The notes beneath the pieces were generated by a model. The model was given only the letters and a program-made list of their open reading frames with translations, had not been told where the DNA came from and made no database searches. From the NCBI GenBank assembly GCA_032821775.1, contig JAVLRN010000012.1, positions 2,356,001-2,420,000 on the forward strand: a stretch of 64,000 bases of DNA. Reading direction: 5' to 3'. The position numbers were made by a program, and so were the translations under genes. The stretch is from Sanguinoderma infundibulare. Lineage: Eukaryota > Basidiomycota > Agaricomycetes > Polyporales > Polyporaceae. Positions 29,627 to 40,690 of this stretch are shown here, one piece after another; position 1 is the first letter of the stretch, and the number at the start of each line of letters is the position of its first letter.

Positions 29627-30960
29627 AAAAGGACAGGGCACATATTCTTCGCAGCATAGACGTCCCAGAGCATGACGCCCCCAAAGGCGCTGTACCTGAT
29701 CTTCGCCGTATCCGCAATGATGTCGCCGAGCTCCTTCGAGTCGACGTAGTGCGCCATCCCCGGTCCGCTCGCCGCGGGGGCGCCGATGAATGCCTTCACC
29801 GAGCCGTTGTTGACGGCGTCGTTCTGGGCCCAGTGATCCCTGGATGATGGGTGGTTGAACGAGGCGAGTTTCAACTCAAACCTAGTGCACAGACGGAGAA
29901 CTTCCAGGCCGACCCAGGACCACGCGTCTAGGCCGCAATAGTTGTCGTCTAACGAAAATGGACCATGGGCGTCATGATCCCCGAATGCTGACATCGTTAT
30001 GATGGAGTGAACCCCTCACCGAACTGGACGAAGAGCGGGTCGACTGGGGTCGTGTAGAAGAGACTGGTAGGTGTGTTGTGTGTCGTGTCAGCAAGCGATG
30101 CCCTCCGAGAAACAGGAATCAGGATTCCTCCACCTACTTTCCATACTGTGTTCCCATCAATTGGGGACACTGGGGTGCTGCAGTGAAGTAGTAGTAGTAC
30201 CTCCTCTAATCGTGGTTCTGCATCGCGGCATCCCGCACCGCCTTTATGAACACGTCAAAGCGCGCCGTCGGCCCCTGCTCAAATGCAGTGTCCAGGTCGA
30301 TCCTACCCGGCATCCTCGATCATCAGCCTCCTCCTCTTCTTCTCAGGTTGCTTCCAGTATGCTGTGTGCCGACAGCGGACAGTCGACACTCACCCGTCAG
30401 CAGGGCCTTGCCAAACGGCCGGCTCGGGTCGTCGGCGGAGGAGCTCCCGAGGAACGTGTTGGACATGATGTTGCCGAAATCCTCGGCGTCCTGGGTGACG
30501 GCCTTGCCCTTGGACTGGCACGTCGCGATGTCGCCTGCCAGCCACAGTTCTGTATCGCGAAGAAGTGAGATCATGAGTCGTCGAAGACACGACCACGTGG
30601 AAGCTCACCCCTGCGAAGTCAAGGACCAGGGAGTCGTTGACGGTCGTGTTGTAGTCAGTCACGAATCCGACCACGATCATTCTAAACCTAACCGGTCAGC
30701 CTTCCTCATATGGACCCACACAACCACACAAAGCTCACATTGCAGGCGTCCGCCAGCGAAATGGCCTGACCCTTGGCCCCAATACCTGTGGCGTCGCGTC
30801 AGGCCTCCATCTAGGACTGAGTGAACGAGCGAGGACGAGAGCGACGTACACTGCCATCTGCAACCGAGAATGATCAGTGAATTTGCGCATGCAAGCGAGC
30901 GATCACAACTCATACACACATTCATATTATCTTTCCTGTTCGTCTGCAACCACAGAACAA
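29627..30960 (-). pseudogene. degenerate GH18 class III chitinase
   Basis: Exon pieces of a GH18 chitinase can be followed on the minus strand. They are an 8-nt micro-exon ATGGCAGT, then YWGQG, VVGFVTDYNTTVNDSLVLDF, ATCQSKGKAVT, FGNIMSNTFLG, then IDLDTAFEQG, and near the end DNYCGLDAW, KAFIGAPAASGPG and YSAFGGVMLWDV. In active enzymes the catalytic motif is DG(I/V)D(L/F)D(I/F)E; here the splice joins to TGIDLDTA, so the first Asp and the catalytic Glu are lost. The frame also appears shifted after YWGQG, and the C-terminus runs into the 29515 tandem repeat. I call it a pseudogene; a catalytically dead chitin-binding lectin is a less likely alternative. Confidence 0.75.
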
Positions 30961-31883
30961 CCGTCGCAAGCGAGAGCAGGGAAAGAGAGCCATCTGGAAC
31001 TATTGTATCCCGACAGGCGGGGAGAGAGAGAATAAGTTATTAACCGGAGAACCCTTCCACTGCTCTGAGAACGCAAGGATTAATGACCGTTACCATCGAC
31101 GACTACCATGCATCCCTTCCATCCTTGAATTCACGGTACCCACACAACGCGGGCGCTGCCGCGTATTGTCTCTGGGCGCACTTGTCCTGCCATAGAAACC
31201 TCAGTGTCGTGAGCATGGTGGAATGAAGAGTCGATAGACATACATGAACACGTCCTCGCATACCCTCTCTCCCCGACGGAGTCCTGAACGGGCTTTCATA
31301 CCTACACCACGTTTGCTCTTCCGGTGTTGTGTGTTTCGCCAAGACTGGGAGTGTCGTGCCACTCGACTACACATCGTACCAGAATCGTGTCCATGTACCA
31401 TGTATGTGGCGAAATGCGACACGGCGTATCGTCTCGGAAGCCTGCCAGCTAGGTTCAGTCTCGGTCGTTGGTAAAGGCACATCCACGTCTCCCAGGCTAC
31501 TCGGCGTAGCCCGACCTGAGAGCGAAGACCTACGAGTCAACACGGTTAGCTATTCTTGTCACATTGAGATAGCCATTCGGAATACTCACCTTCGGATAAG
31601 CACCCAAAGAACGCATCTCGTGAGAGAGGTGGCGGGCGAGACGCGTCCACGAAGTACGAAGACAGTCAGCAATTCGGAATGGACTGCAGGTCAGGTCATA
31701 TGCACCCATCCGAGGAACATCATAGCAATGGCGAGAAGTCCGGGCGCATATATACATTGTCGATACGACGGGTAAAAGATACGAGGCATACATCTATAAC
31801 GACTGGCCATGCACAAGGGAGAGAACCTAAAAGAAACAGGATATCAAACTATCCCATAAAACAGAAGTGAAAACTTCGCGAGG
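30961..31883. other. no gene seen
   Basis: Interval between the degenerate chitinase start and the sulfite oxidase stop. Short frames on both strands, no exon chain or family motif. Confidence 0.45.
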
Positions 31884-33158
31884 TTACCACTTTCCGCGTC
31901 CCCACGGGTTGTACGCCACCCCCCGATAGTTCCACCGTCCCTCGCGCTCCTGCCGCCTGCCTTTGTGGTCCGTCGCGCGGCTGTACACGACGCCTTCCGC
32001 TGGAACGTGCTCAAGACTCGCCTCCCAGAGCGTCCAGCTCCACTTGCCCTCCTGGTATGTGATCTTCGCAGGGACCCAGGTCGCACCATCGTCGATCGAC
32101 ACTTCGACGGTGGCGATCTGGACATCCCCGGTATGGATCGCGTAGCCCTTGACGCAGAGCGAATCGTCGCCCCGTCGGGTGACGGACCCGACGACGGAGT
32201 TGATGGGAAGAGTGGTGAGGGAGGGCGTCTTGGCCCACGCAGGCTCTGCTTTCTCCTGCGTGTCGACCTGGGATGGGCGTATATGAGCGTGGGTGAACAG
32301 AGAAAGGGGGAGATACGACGTACATCTTCTGGAAGGACTTTGTAGTCGCGTTGTTGGTAGAAGTTGGGCGACTCGTCGGGCGAAACATGGATTGTGTCTA
32401 CCCACTTGACCCAGCGTGCACCGAGGTATCCGGGCGCGACGATCCGCAGGGGATATCCGTGGTCGGGGGAAAGAGGCTGGCCGTTCATCTGGCAAAGAGA
32501 CTATTGAGCGAACGAGCAGAAAACGGATATATGCGAGCACTCACGTCGTAGGCGAGCAGGACGTCGCCGTCTGGGTCCAAGACGGAGGCCAAAGGGACAG
32601 AGGCGCCGTAATCCTTGTCGTCTTGACAGGGGGTGACGTCGGACGAGAAGCATACTTGCCAGCCTTGCAGGGACGTTGTGTCGACCCCTGCGGCTTGAAG
32701 GAGGTCGCGGACGCGGACGCCGGCCCAGCGGGCGTTGGCGATGACACCGTCGTTCCAGAGGACGCCCTTGACCTTCTTCACGCCGTCCATCTCCTTCCTC
32801 CTATTCCCAGCACACTACGAGGACCCATTGGAACGAGAAGAGAAATGATAGGTAGATAGGATGGACGAACCTGGAGTGCGGCCACCACCTCGACTCGAGG
32901 GAAGGCGGTGCGAAGTTGGTCAAGGGAGAACGAACGAGAGTTATCGACACCATGGACCTGGATGGTGTACGTCGACTCGTCGAGGTCGAGGACAGGACCG
33001 TGATTACGGCAGTAGATAAGGTCCTCGGGGGTTATAGGGAACTCGACCAGAGCGGCGGCAGTGGGTTCAGCGTTGAAGGGCTCCATAGCACGAACGACGA
33101 GATGGTCCGAGTGCGGGACCTCGTCAGAGTAGTCCATATCGTCCACAATGCGGACCAT
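31884..33158 (-). CDS. sulfite oxidase (molybdopterin enzyme)
   Basis: Four exons (33158-32871, 32814-32545, 32488-32324, 32267-31884), all joined in phase 0 by 56-bp GT-AG introns, give 368 residues. The oxidoreductase molybdopterin domain has CRNHGP early and the Mo-ligand cysteine in ALQCAGNRR, created across intron 1 (about residue 97). It is followed by [25 protein letters not shown] and [21 protein letters not shown]. The C-terminal Mo-co dimerisation domain has [21 protein letters not shown] and ends [12 protein letters not shown]. No N-terminal cytochrome b5 is seen, so it is of the plant/fungal type, expected to oxidise sulfite to sulfate. I chose the [13 protein letters not shown] start; the frame stays open upstream to 33344. 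All key residues are intact. Confidence 0.92.
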
Positions 33159-33930
33159 GGCGGAAGAGTCGTCTGGATGGGGGATGTCGACGAGAGGAGA
33201 GTTTATGGATGTCGGAGGCAGAAGGAGGGGGATGCAGAAACGTTGCTGGACGGGCATGCGTTCGTCTGGGAAGGCTGCCGCCCCGTGCACGTTACATAAA
33301 TGGTGGCTCAGCTGGTGCGAGATGATCCGGTTCGCGTCGTCCATTCACAAGGCTGCCGGTCGCTGAATACCAGGGAGAGGACGGGTGGGCCGACGAGCTA
33401 GGATCAGAGGCGAGTATCGACTTCGAGAACGAGCTCCTCTCCGGGCCTATCTGTATGGACTGGGTGCGTATGACGTCTCGGCATGTCGAAAATACTTGTC
33501 GATAGGCCTGGGGGGGAGACAGGAGTTCCCAAGAGAGAGCCACATTGCAGCGAGAGCAGCCTCCGAATTCCGAATTGACTGAGCGGCAGAAGGCGGATGC
33601 ACAAAATCGAGGGAAACACAATCACCGCAGCCGCGTCCTCGTCGGACTCGATGACGTGCTCGCCCTCGTAAATTCTGCTCCGATAACATGCCATAAGGGA
33701 CTTACGGTTCTCTAGATAAGTGCGAGTAAATAATGCGCAATAAAATGGTGGCAATCTCAGTCTGGTTCTTGTCCACTGCCGAGCACATGCGGAATCCCAT
33801 CGGCAGCCTGGGTCTCCTTAAACCGCCTCTTTCTCGCCAGTACCTTCGCCAGCACCTTCGCCAGAACCATCGTGCACTCGCCTCATAACCCACCCACCAC
33901 TACTGTACCGAGGAACCGACAACTCGCATT
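33159..33930. other. divergent intergenic region with short tandem repeat
   Basis: Shared upstream region of the sulfite oxidase (-) and DUF1748 (+) genes. Near 33836-33870 three 12-bp units of the form CGCCAGNACCTT occur in tandem, about 65 bp before the DUF1748 start. No gene seen. Confidence 0.5.
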
Positions 33931-34210
33931 ATGATCGGAAGACTCGTCCACTACGCATTCGACGCTGCTTTGGTCAGCACCGTGTTGGCGGGCGTGAAAC
34001 GGTCGAGCGGATTCGCGTACGTATACGTTCTCTAGAACCGCTGCAGGACGTCGTACTGATGGCAGCCATAGTATCGAGACCGAGAAGTTCTCTGATCCCA
34101 CCCTGCGCTCCGTCGCCGACAAGTACCTCGGCTTCGGAGAGTCCATCTTCGACATGATTCAAGGCACGGCGGTTAACAGCCAGTACTTCAAGCGCGACTC
34201 CCAGAGATGA
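33931..34210 (+). CDS. DUF1748 family small mitochondrial-type protein
   Basis: Two exons (33931-34016, 34072-34210) with a 55-bp GT-AG intron give 74 residues. The N-terminus MIGRLVHYAFDAALVSTVLA and the C-terminal GFGESIFDMIQGTAVNSQYF are the conserved ends of the fungal DUF1748 family, and full length matches the usual 70-80 residues. Family members are short, hydrophobic at the N-terminus and found in mitochondrial proteomes of yeast; biochemical function is unknown. The start is fixed because the family begins at this Met. Confidence 0.88.
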
Positions 34211-34979
34211 TGGGCCGCGTTGGTCTGTTGCGGACGAGTTGGGTCGGACTGGGCTGTATCTTATTCCAGTACGTATTCGGATCGCGCTCTCTGCTCTCCT
34301 TTCATCCTATTGCTATACCAGGTCCGTGGTCCAGTTCCGGGTTGTAACATAGCACTCAGAACGGTTGTTCCTCGCAGATGTTTAATCCGGAACCCCCTTC
34401 GCTTTGTGATATCTATGTCCCCCACTTGCCATCCCGAGCCGACGCCCGTCGAATATCCTGACGGCCACAGCCAGGTTGTGGCAGCGAATAATTAACGGAG
34501 AAGCATTCCTACTAGCTTGGTATATTCATGCTCGCTGTTCAGGCCCTTCGGTTTAGGAGCCGTCTTCACCAAATTACCCGGCGCGACTGAGTAGCGGGTT
34601 CTCAGTCCATGTCAGAACATGCCCCATCGTGGTACCGTCCTTCACTTATCCGCTCCGATGTTTCGCTTTCACCGTGTCCCCAGAACATCACCGGTGCACC
34701 TTTGCAATTTGGACTTGTACAATGGCAGGGATCACGAGAGAACGGGGATCGAGGTGTCAGTCCACCTCCATTGGCATTCGAATCGTCTGCACTGCATGGC
34801 ACGCCAAAGACGATCGAAAAGGCAAACCTCGAGACATCTAGAGAACACAAGTCACCATATGTCATGATATGTACATTCCTGTCACTAGTCGCTTCCCCGA
34901 ACAACAACAAACAGCCGAGTGTCTCAATCACTGTGCGGCAGCCAAGGTCGATAACCATCTGTCGCCGTTCACGTCTATG
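34211..34979. other. no gene seen
   Basis: 3' flank of the DUF1748 gene. Open frames here (for example 34609 onward) lack motifs and differ in codon flavour from neighbouring genes. Confidence 0.4.
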
Positions 34980-35530
34980 GCTCCTCACGCACGACCGGGT
35001 TCACTCTGGCTCCTCCCCGCTTCCCCTCAAGGCCCGAGCGCGCGGGGTCCGACCACGTCGCGGATCTCGACGCGCTCGTCGTGTCGCCCGTCCGGGCCGC
35101 TCGCCATCCTCGCGCACAGCGCGGGGGCCGCGTACCCGCCTAGCCCCGCGCGACGCGCGTGACACCTCTCGTCTACCTTGGGCTCGGAGACCCGATCAAC
35201 CCCCCCGCTGGCCACCGCGGTGGTGGACCGCGATGCAGCAGAACCTCGCCAAGGCTCGTGGGCGCGACGTCGATGGCGGAGCAACCAGTCGCGGTCGCGC
35301 GGTTGTACGCCCGCGTAGCGCGCGGAGGGGCACATACCAGTACGCGGCGGCGATCTGCGCGTTCGGCAAGGACCTGGGGTGGGGGAGCGTGCCGATCGAT
35401 TGGGCGAGGATACAGAGAGCAGCGTGAAGGTGCTGGCCATGGGCGGGATAAGGCACGTGATGCTCGCTGCTTCAGATCTCACCGGGTTCTTGGACGGGTT
35501 GGTGAGGTAGATCACGCGGGCGGGGGGCGG
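34980..35530 (+). pseudogene. possible alpha/beta-hydrolase remnant
   Basis: The peptide PLAILAHSAGAAY resembles the nucleophile elbow (GxSxG, here HSAGA) of alpha/beta-hydrolases, with RVTPLVYLGLGDPINPP-like sequence after it in another frame. Frames change and stops occur every few dozen codons in this GC-rich block, so no intact enzyme can be built. Weak call. Confidence 0.3.
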
Positions 35531-36131
35531 TGAGCACGAATCCTTTTGGGAATTCGCGCATCCCGTGCTTCCCGAGGTCTCTGACGCTGTGTAACGTGTA
35601 CAACGTGTTCGCCAGCAGGCTCACGTTCAGATGGTCGTACACTTCGTAAGCCAGACCCAGAACTTGGAAGAAACGGCACATTTTCGCGATGATAGAACAC
35701 GCGAACCAAAGAGGTGGGTGGTGGGTAGTTCAGGAAGGATAGCAACATTGGTCGAAGCAAGTAAGGATAAAATCCATTAGTCTGGTCAGGTTCTGCACGG
35801 TCAAAAACAATGCCAAGGATCCGGGAATTATCCTAATTTGCAGGAGAACTGAACCGACCACATACGCTATGAGGCTGGTGCTCGATGGAACAGTTTGCTA
35901 CGCTCCAGGGAGCCGACGTCCACCGCCTCGGCTCAAGGTACATGCCAGTGGTCTTGGTTCTAGTTTGAGTCGGAGAGAGAGAATACTTACCATTAGGTGG
36001 CGCCACTCGTCGGCCACGCAGCAGTGGCTGTGCACCACGTCGGGTTTCGGTCGGTCCAGATCAGGAAGGTTCCCTCTCTTTCCACCGTCTCAGCATGCCA
36101 CCCGGCTTGGTTCGTCCTCAGACGGCACAAC
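35531..36131. other. upstream region of the RAD51D-like gene
   Basis: No gene seen. The first convincing coding sequence is the ATG at 36132. Confidence 0.45.
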
Positions 36132-37369
36132 ATGCGCCTCGAAAATTGCGTACCGCCGCTCAAACATGAACTCGTACAAGCACTTCAAGACGTCGGGGTC
36201 AAAACCGATGCCGACCTTTTGCTTGCCGACGATCCTATCAACATTTTCACCAAGCTTCCTCCCGGGCATGGCATCAGCCTGAAGGACTTCAACCACGCCG
36301 TCGAGCAGGTGGCCGAAAAAGCGGCTGCTGTGCCCGCATATGGCGACCAGTTGCTCGAGCGAGAGTCAAAGCCTCAAAAAGGAATAAATGCTGGTGGTAT
36401 GCTCGTCGGGCTTTCTGAAGTTGACGCGCTTCTTGGTGGGTTTGGCCCGCCTCGGATTGTGGAGCTTTCGGGAGATGCAGGCTCTGGTAAAACGGTGAGT
36501 GGACCCATTGCGCCATGAGAGTTGTCCTGAGCATCTGTTAGGCCTTGGCGCTCCATGTCATCCTCCGACATCTTGGTCGCATCGAGGATTCCAACGTCCT
36601 TTGGATCGATACCGGTGGGGAGTTCTCCCCGGAGCGCGCATCTCTTGTCGTAGGACAGCTGGATAGCGCGGTACGCTGACTTGCCTACTGGTTAATGTCT
36701 TGGCTGACCCCTGTTTCCGCCCGGCAGTACTCTTCATCAGCCCTTGCACGACTGCAAGTCTCGCTAGCGTTCGACATTGAAGCCGTCCACGAAGTCCTTG
36801 AAGCACTGCGCCAGTCTCTCACAACTGGGGGAGGACATGTGACGCGATTCATCGTCATAGACTCTATCACATCTCTCCTGGGACCCATACTGAGCGCGAC
36901 ATCGTCTCAAGGTATGACTCTAGAGTAATCTTCCGGTCTGACGCGCTTACGCAGGAGACCACAGGACATGCGACTATGACGACATTTATGAGGCAGCTTA
37001 GAGCGCTCGCCGAGCTATTCTCCCTCACCGTGATCGTTAGTGGATCCTACAAACTGGACCTTTTTCGTGCGTCGCACTAAATGTATGCAGGTCATCAACT
37101 CCACCACGAAACTGGGACTGAGGAACCCCAATCGCAGGAACCCAGAGGCGGTATTCGAGATCGGGAGAAAGCCTGCTCTGGGACCGTCGTTCACTTTCCT
37201 GACCGACGCCACGCTCTGGTTATCCCGACGCGATCCGGACCGGGCAGACAATGACACTGAAGACGGTTCGACGCTGCACGTCGCGGAGGTGTTCAGGTCA
37301 AGGATGACGGTGCGCGAAGTTGTGCAATCATTTAACCCACTAGTTGACGGTCCTTTCAATGCCCCGTAG
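36132..37369 (+). CDS. RAD51D: RAD51 paralog, RAD51D-like recombinase
   Basis: Five exons (36132-36494, 36542-36670, 36728-36911, 36965-37035, 37091-37369) give 341 residues. The N-terminal helical region (LKHELVQALQDVGVKTDADL) matches the RAD51D-type linker. Then come a RecA core with GINAGGMLVGLSEVDALLGG, Walker A GDAGSGKT (residues 114-121, ending at intron 1) and Walker B RFIVID (204-209). The strand VIVINSTTK and the segment ALGPSFTFLTDATLWLSRR complete the fold. Family role: RAD51 loading in homologous recombination with XRCC2-type partners. Nearest paralogs (Rad57, XRCC2) are alternatives; the short N-terminus and PPGHGIS-type linker favour RAD51D. It looks intact. Confidence 0.85.
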
Positions 37370-37788
37370 CGGTCGAAAACATGGGCTAGGTTTAGGATCA
37401 AGAACGGACTGGTGGTAGCACCTTGAGCCTGTTGTTACTTCGGCGGCGGACTCGGAGTCGCCTCGGCTCCGAATGTCGTCGTGACTACGCTTCGAAGTAA
37501 CCATGATTAGTCCCTAAAATTTGAAGCTAGCTCGTGTGGTGTTTCCAGCATTGAGCCGACGTGACTTCTGGGGCTTCAACTCCCCTGAAGCGGATCCTAC
37601 GGTGCATGTGTACTTGGATAAAGCAAGCAGCCGGTGCGGGCCGCCCGACGCGGCAGTTTGCGGCCCGTCGCCGGCCGAAGATGTGATTACGTCATTCAGT
37701 CTCCGAAGAAGGCGGGTTGGCGTAGTCGCCGCGTAGTAACTCTTCTTGCTTCATACCGCGACCTACTTTGTCCTGGCTAACCCACAAG
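37370..37788. other. intergenic
   Basis: No gene seen between the RAD51D-like stop and the TMS1 start. The TMS1 promoter is expected here. Confidence 0.5.
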
Positions 37789-40169
37789 ATGGGTATGTTA
37801 CTCTCCTTGCCCCTAGCGGGTGTCTTCGGGACGGTGGCATCGTCATGTCTGGCGGGGCTGGCGTTCTGCTTCACGTCGACGGCAGGCGAGTCGTAATCGT
37901 AACACACTCTGGGGACGGGGCTCGGAGCTCACGCATGGTCTGGCATTACAGCGTCGATGTTCTGCAAGTCATGTAACTGCAACTCGTCCATCGCCACACG
38001 TATTGGGTTCGCGGTGAGTGCCATCACTCGTCAAGGGTAGCGGTGGTAGCTGAGACTGGGAATGTAGCTCATCTTCTGCCTGAACTCGATGCTGGCATGG
38101 CTCATGAAGTCGCCGCTCATATTCGAACAGCTGGAGAAGATGAGCCATGGGTATCTGAAGATGGATTGCGAGGGGGACAAGTGTTATGGGGTTCTTGCGG
38201 TATGTCCCTTGTTCATTCTTCGCCAAGCTGCACAAATCCTGTTCGTGCGTGGACGTTTTCACCCACTCCGTGAATGCCCGAGTGAAGGGCATGGTTGTTC
38301 GGGTCGAGGCAGGATTCATTTGCCTACCCAACGACCCGTGTTGGATCCAGGATGTGGGCGCGTCAGGGCAAGCGCATGATACCACCAATCTTTTGACAAT
38401 CTCGTCCTTGCCCCCATTTCGTGTGCTGCCTCTGGCAACGCAGCATTGTGCCCTGCTAGTATCACCCGCATACAGGCTAGTCCTTGTTTTAGTACCCGAA
38501 ATCAACTTCCTGAGATGTGGGCTGCGCCTACGCGAGGCGATGCTCAGCTACGCATTGCGCGGGCTGTCGGGATGTTCTACATCAGTTAACGCGAGAACAC
38601 GACCTTCCGAGGGTCACCGATGGTCGACTATGCGCAACCAGAGGGTGAAGCGAAGTGATGCGGAAGTGAGGTGCAAGAATTGAGCCGTCCTTTTCGTCTT
38701 AGGAATTCGTACTGTTCAGGATCGGTGCAGATTTCCCGACTATCGGCTAACATCGTCATCCTGCGCCTAGGTCCACCGGATATGCTTCGCTCTTGCGCTT
38801 TTCCATGCCCTATTGAGCATGTCCCTCATCGGTGTTCAAGACACCAAGGACAAGCGTGCCGCCATCCAGAACGGGTGTGTATTTCGCAGGTCGTCATCCA
38901 CTGCCAAGGCTAATGAGAAGCATAGTTGGTGGGGCCCGAAAGTCCTTCTCTGGCTCGTTCTCCTCGTCGTCTCTTTCTTCATTCCCAACAGCTTCTTCAT
39001 GTTCTGGGGCAACTACGTTGCCATGGTCGGCGCCTCAATCTTCATCCTCCTCGGTCTTGTCCTGCTTGTCGACTTCGCGCACTCCTGGTCCGAGACGTGC
39101 CTCGAGAACTGGGAAAACTCCAACTCGAACCTTTGGCAATGGATCCTCATCGGCTCGACTGCAGGCATGTATGTGGCCGCGATCGCCATCACCAGCGTCC
39201 TCTACGCGTTCTTCGCCGGGGACGGCTGCACCCTGAATCGATTCTTCATCTCGTTCAACCTCGCGCTCTGCATCGTCATTACCATCCTGTGTGTCCACCC
39301 GACGGTACAGGAGCACAATCCCCGATCAGGGCTTGCGCAGTCGAGTATGGTCGCTGCGTACTGCTCGTACCTCATCATGTCTGCCGTCGGGAACCACGAC
39401 CACAACTCGTGCAATCCGCTCCGCCGTGGGGCGGGCACGCAGTACACGACGCTGTTCCTCGGCGCGGTTTTCACGTTCCTGGCGATCGCGTACTCGACTA
39501 GCAGAGCCGCGACGCAGAGCAGGGCACTGGTCGGCAAGGACAAGAAGGGCGCGATCTCCCTCCCGAGCGAGAACGACCACCATGCGGAGCTTGGTGTCGT
39601 CAACACGCAGCCGGGCCGGACGGAGCATCCGAGATACCAGGCGCTTCTTGCTGCGGTCGAAGCTGGGTAAGTCCTTTTGCAGCTCGCAGAGTCAGCGGTT
39701 GTCTCAATGACGTTCCAGCGCGATCCCGGCCTCCGCGCTCGACGAGGATTGGCAGGACGAGGACGAGGAGGATGTTTCTGGAGACTCCCGAGATGATGAG
39801 CGTTCTGGCACCCGGTACAACGTGCGTTCCTCTTTGGACTCTCCGTGACTGACAGCTAACGTTCGATCTTGCGCCCAGTACGCATGGTTCCACGTTATCT
39901 TTGCCATCGGCGCGATGTACGTCGCTATGCTCCTCACTGACTGGTACGTCCACGCCGTTCCGTCCTTCATGCATGTGTGTTCGGTTCGGACTGACGTAAC
40001 AACTCAATGCAGGAACGTGGTCAAGCAAGACTCGAATCCAAACCACGACCAAGATGTGTACATCGGCCGCTCGGAGGTTGCGATGTGGATGCGCGTCGTG
40101 TCGAGTTGGATATGCATGCTCCTGTACATTTGGAGCTTGCTGGCACCTGTGATCATGCCTGATAGGTAG
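37789..40169 (+). CDS. TMS1: SERINC/TMS1 family multi-pass membrane protein
   Basis: Eight exons (37789-37885, 37952-38013, 38068-38199, 38771-38874, 38926-39666, 39719-39821, 39879-39943, 40013-40169) give 486 residues, a normal length. N-terminal GTVASSCLAGLAFCFTSTA and the Cys-rich CKSCNCNSS, then FCLNSMLAWLMKSP, DCEGDKCYGVLA, SLIGVQDTKDKRAAIQNG, the long FWGNYVAMVGASIFILLGLV helix and C-terminal DVYIGRSEVAMWMRVVSSW are all SERINC signatures. About 10-11 membrane helices are expected. The acidic loop DEDWQDEDEEDVSGDS is typical of fungal members. Intron 1 has a GC donor (CAG/GCGAGT). Intron 3 is 571 bp, ten times the others. Family members reside in vacuole/ER/plasma membranes; molecular function in fungi is unsettled. 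Confidence 0.92.
38200..38770 (+). other. oversized third intron of TMS1
   Basis: 571 bp between GCG/GTATGT and CGCCTAG/GTC, against 51-69 bp for the gene's other introns. It contains most of a 165-codon plus-strand open frame (38186-38683) and a minus-strand frame (37969-38505). Neither has a known motif. I see no terminal inverted repeat or target duplication, so either an old insertion or a retained long intron is possible. Confidence 0.7.
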
Positions 40170-40690
40170 GGTCGTCCTTCAGCTCGGTGCAGTCCCTCAG
40201 CTGACGCGTGTTGGCTAGGTTTGGCGATTACTAAGCTCTGGCTCGGTGATGGACGGACTATAAAGTATCATACACATATTGTACGATTGAATTACCCGAA
40301 GCGCGATGATATGGACTTTCGTGTTTGGATTTTAGTATCAATTGGTTCGTAGACGACGGTACGGCAAGAAGTCGCTATTCATTGTCAAGCGGTCCGTTGT
40401 GGAAGTACTACATCCAGGTGCGTTCGACCCCAGCTTCGTTTGATGTCCGCTGACGCATTGTAGCCCGTTCTGGGAGCTGTCTCCCTAGATGCGGACGCGT
40501 GTGGCGACATTAGAATGCAATGGCCACTTCAACGCGCGGCTATATGTGCGTGAAAGGAAGCCGACAGGCCGCTCGGGACAGAGCATGGATGTAAGGGGGG
40601 ATATACTTGATGCTACGGAACTCTAGGGGCCCATGTTGCACTATCGCTCGACTGCTCCCATCCCGCAACAAAACGCCTCCCATATCCTTC
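40170..40690. other. intergenic
   Basis: TMS1 3' flank and P450 upstream region. No gene seen. Confidence 0.5.

Noticed and set aside
34609..35427. 272-codon plus-strand frame as a gene
   Set aside because: Arg/Pro-rich translation, GC-driven, no conserved segment; only the weak HSAGA motif in another frame was kept as a remnant.
37969..38505. 178-codon minus-strand frame as a gene
   Set aside because: It overlaps exons 2 and 3 of TMS1 antisense, so most of it is a shadow.
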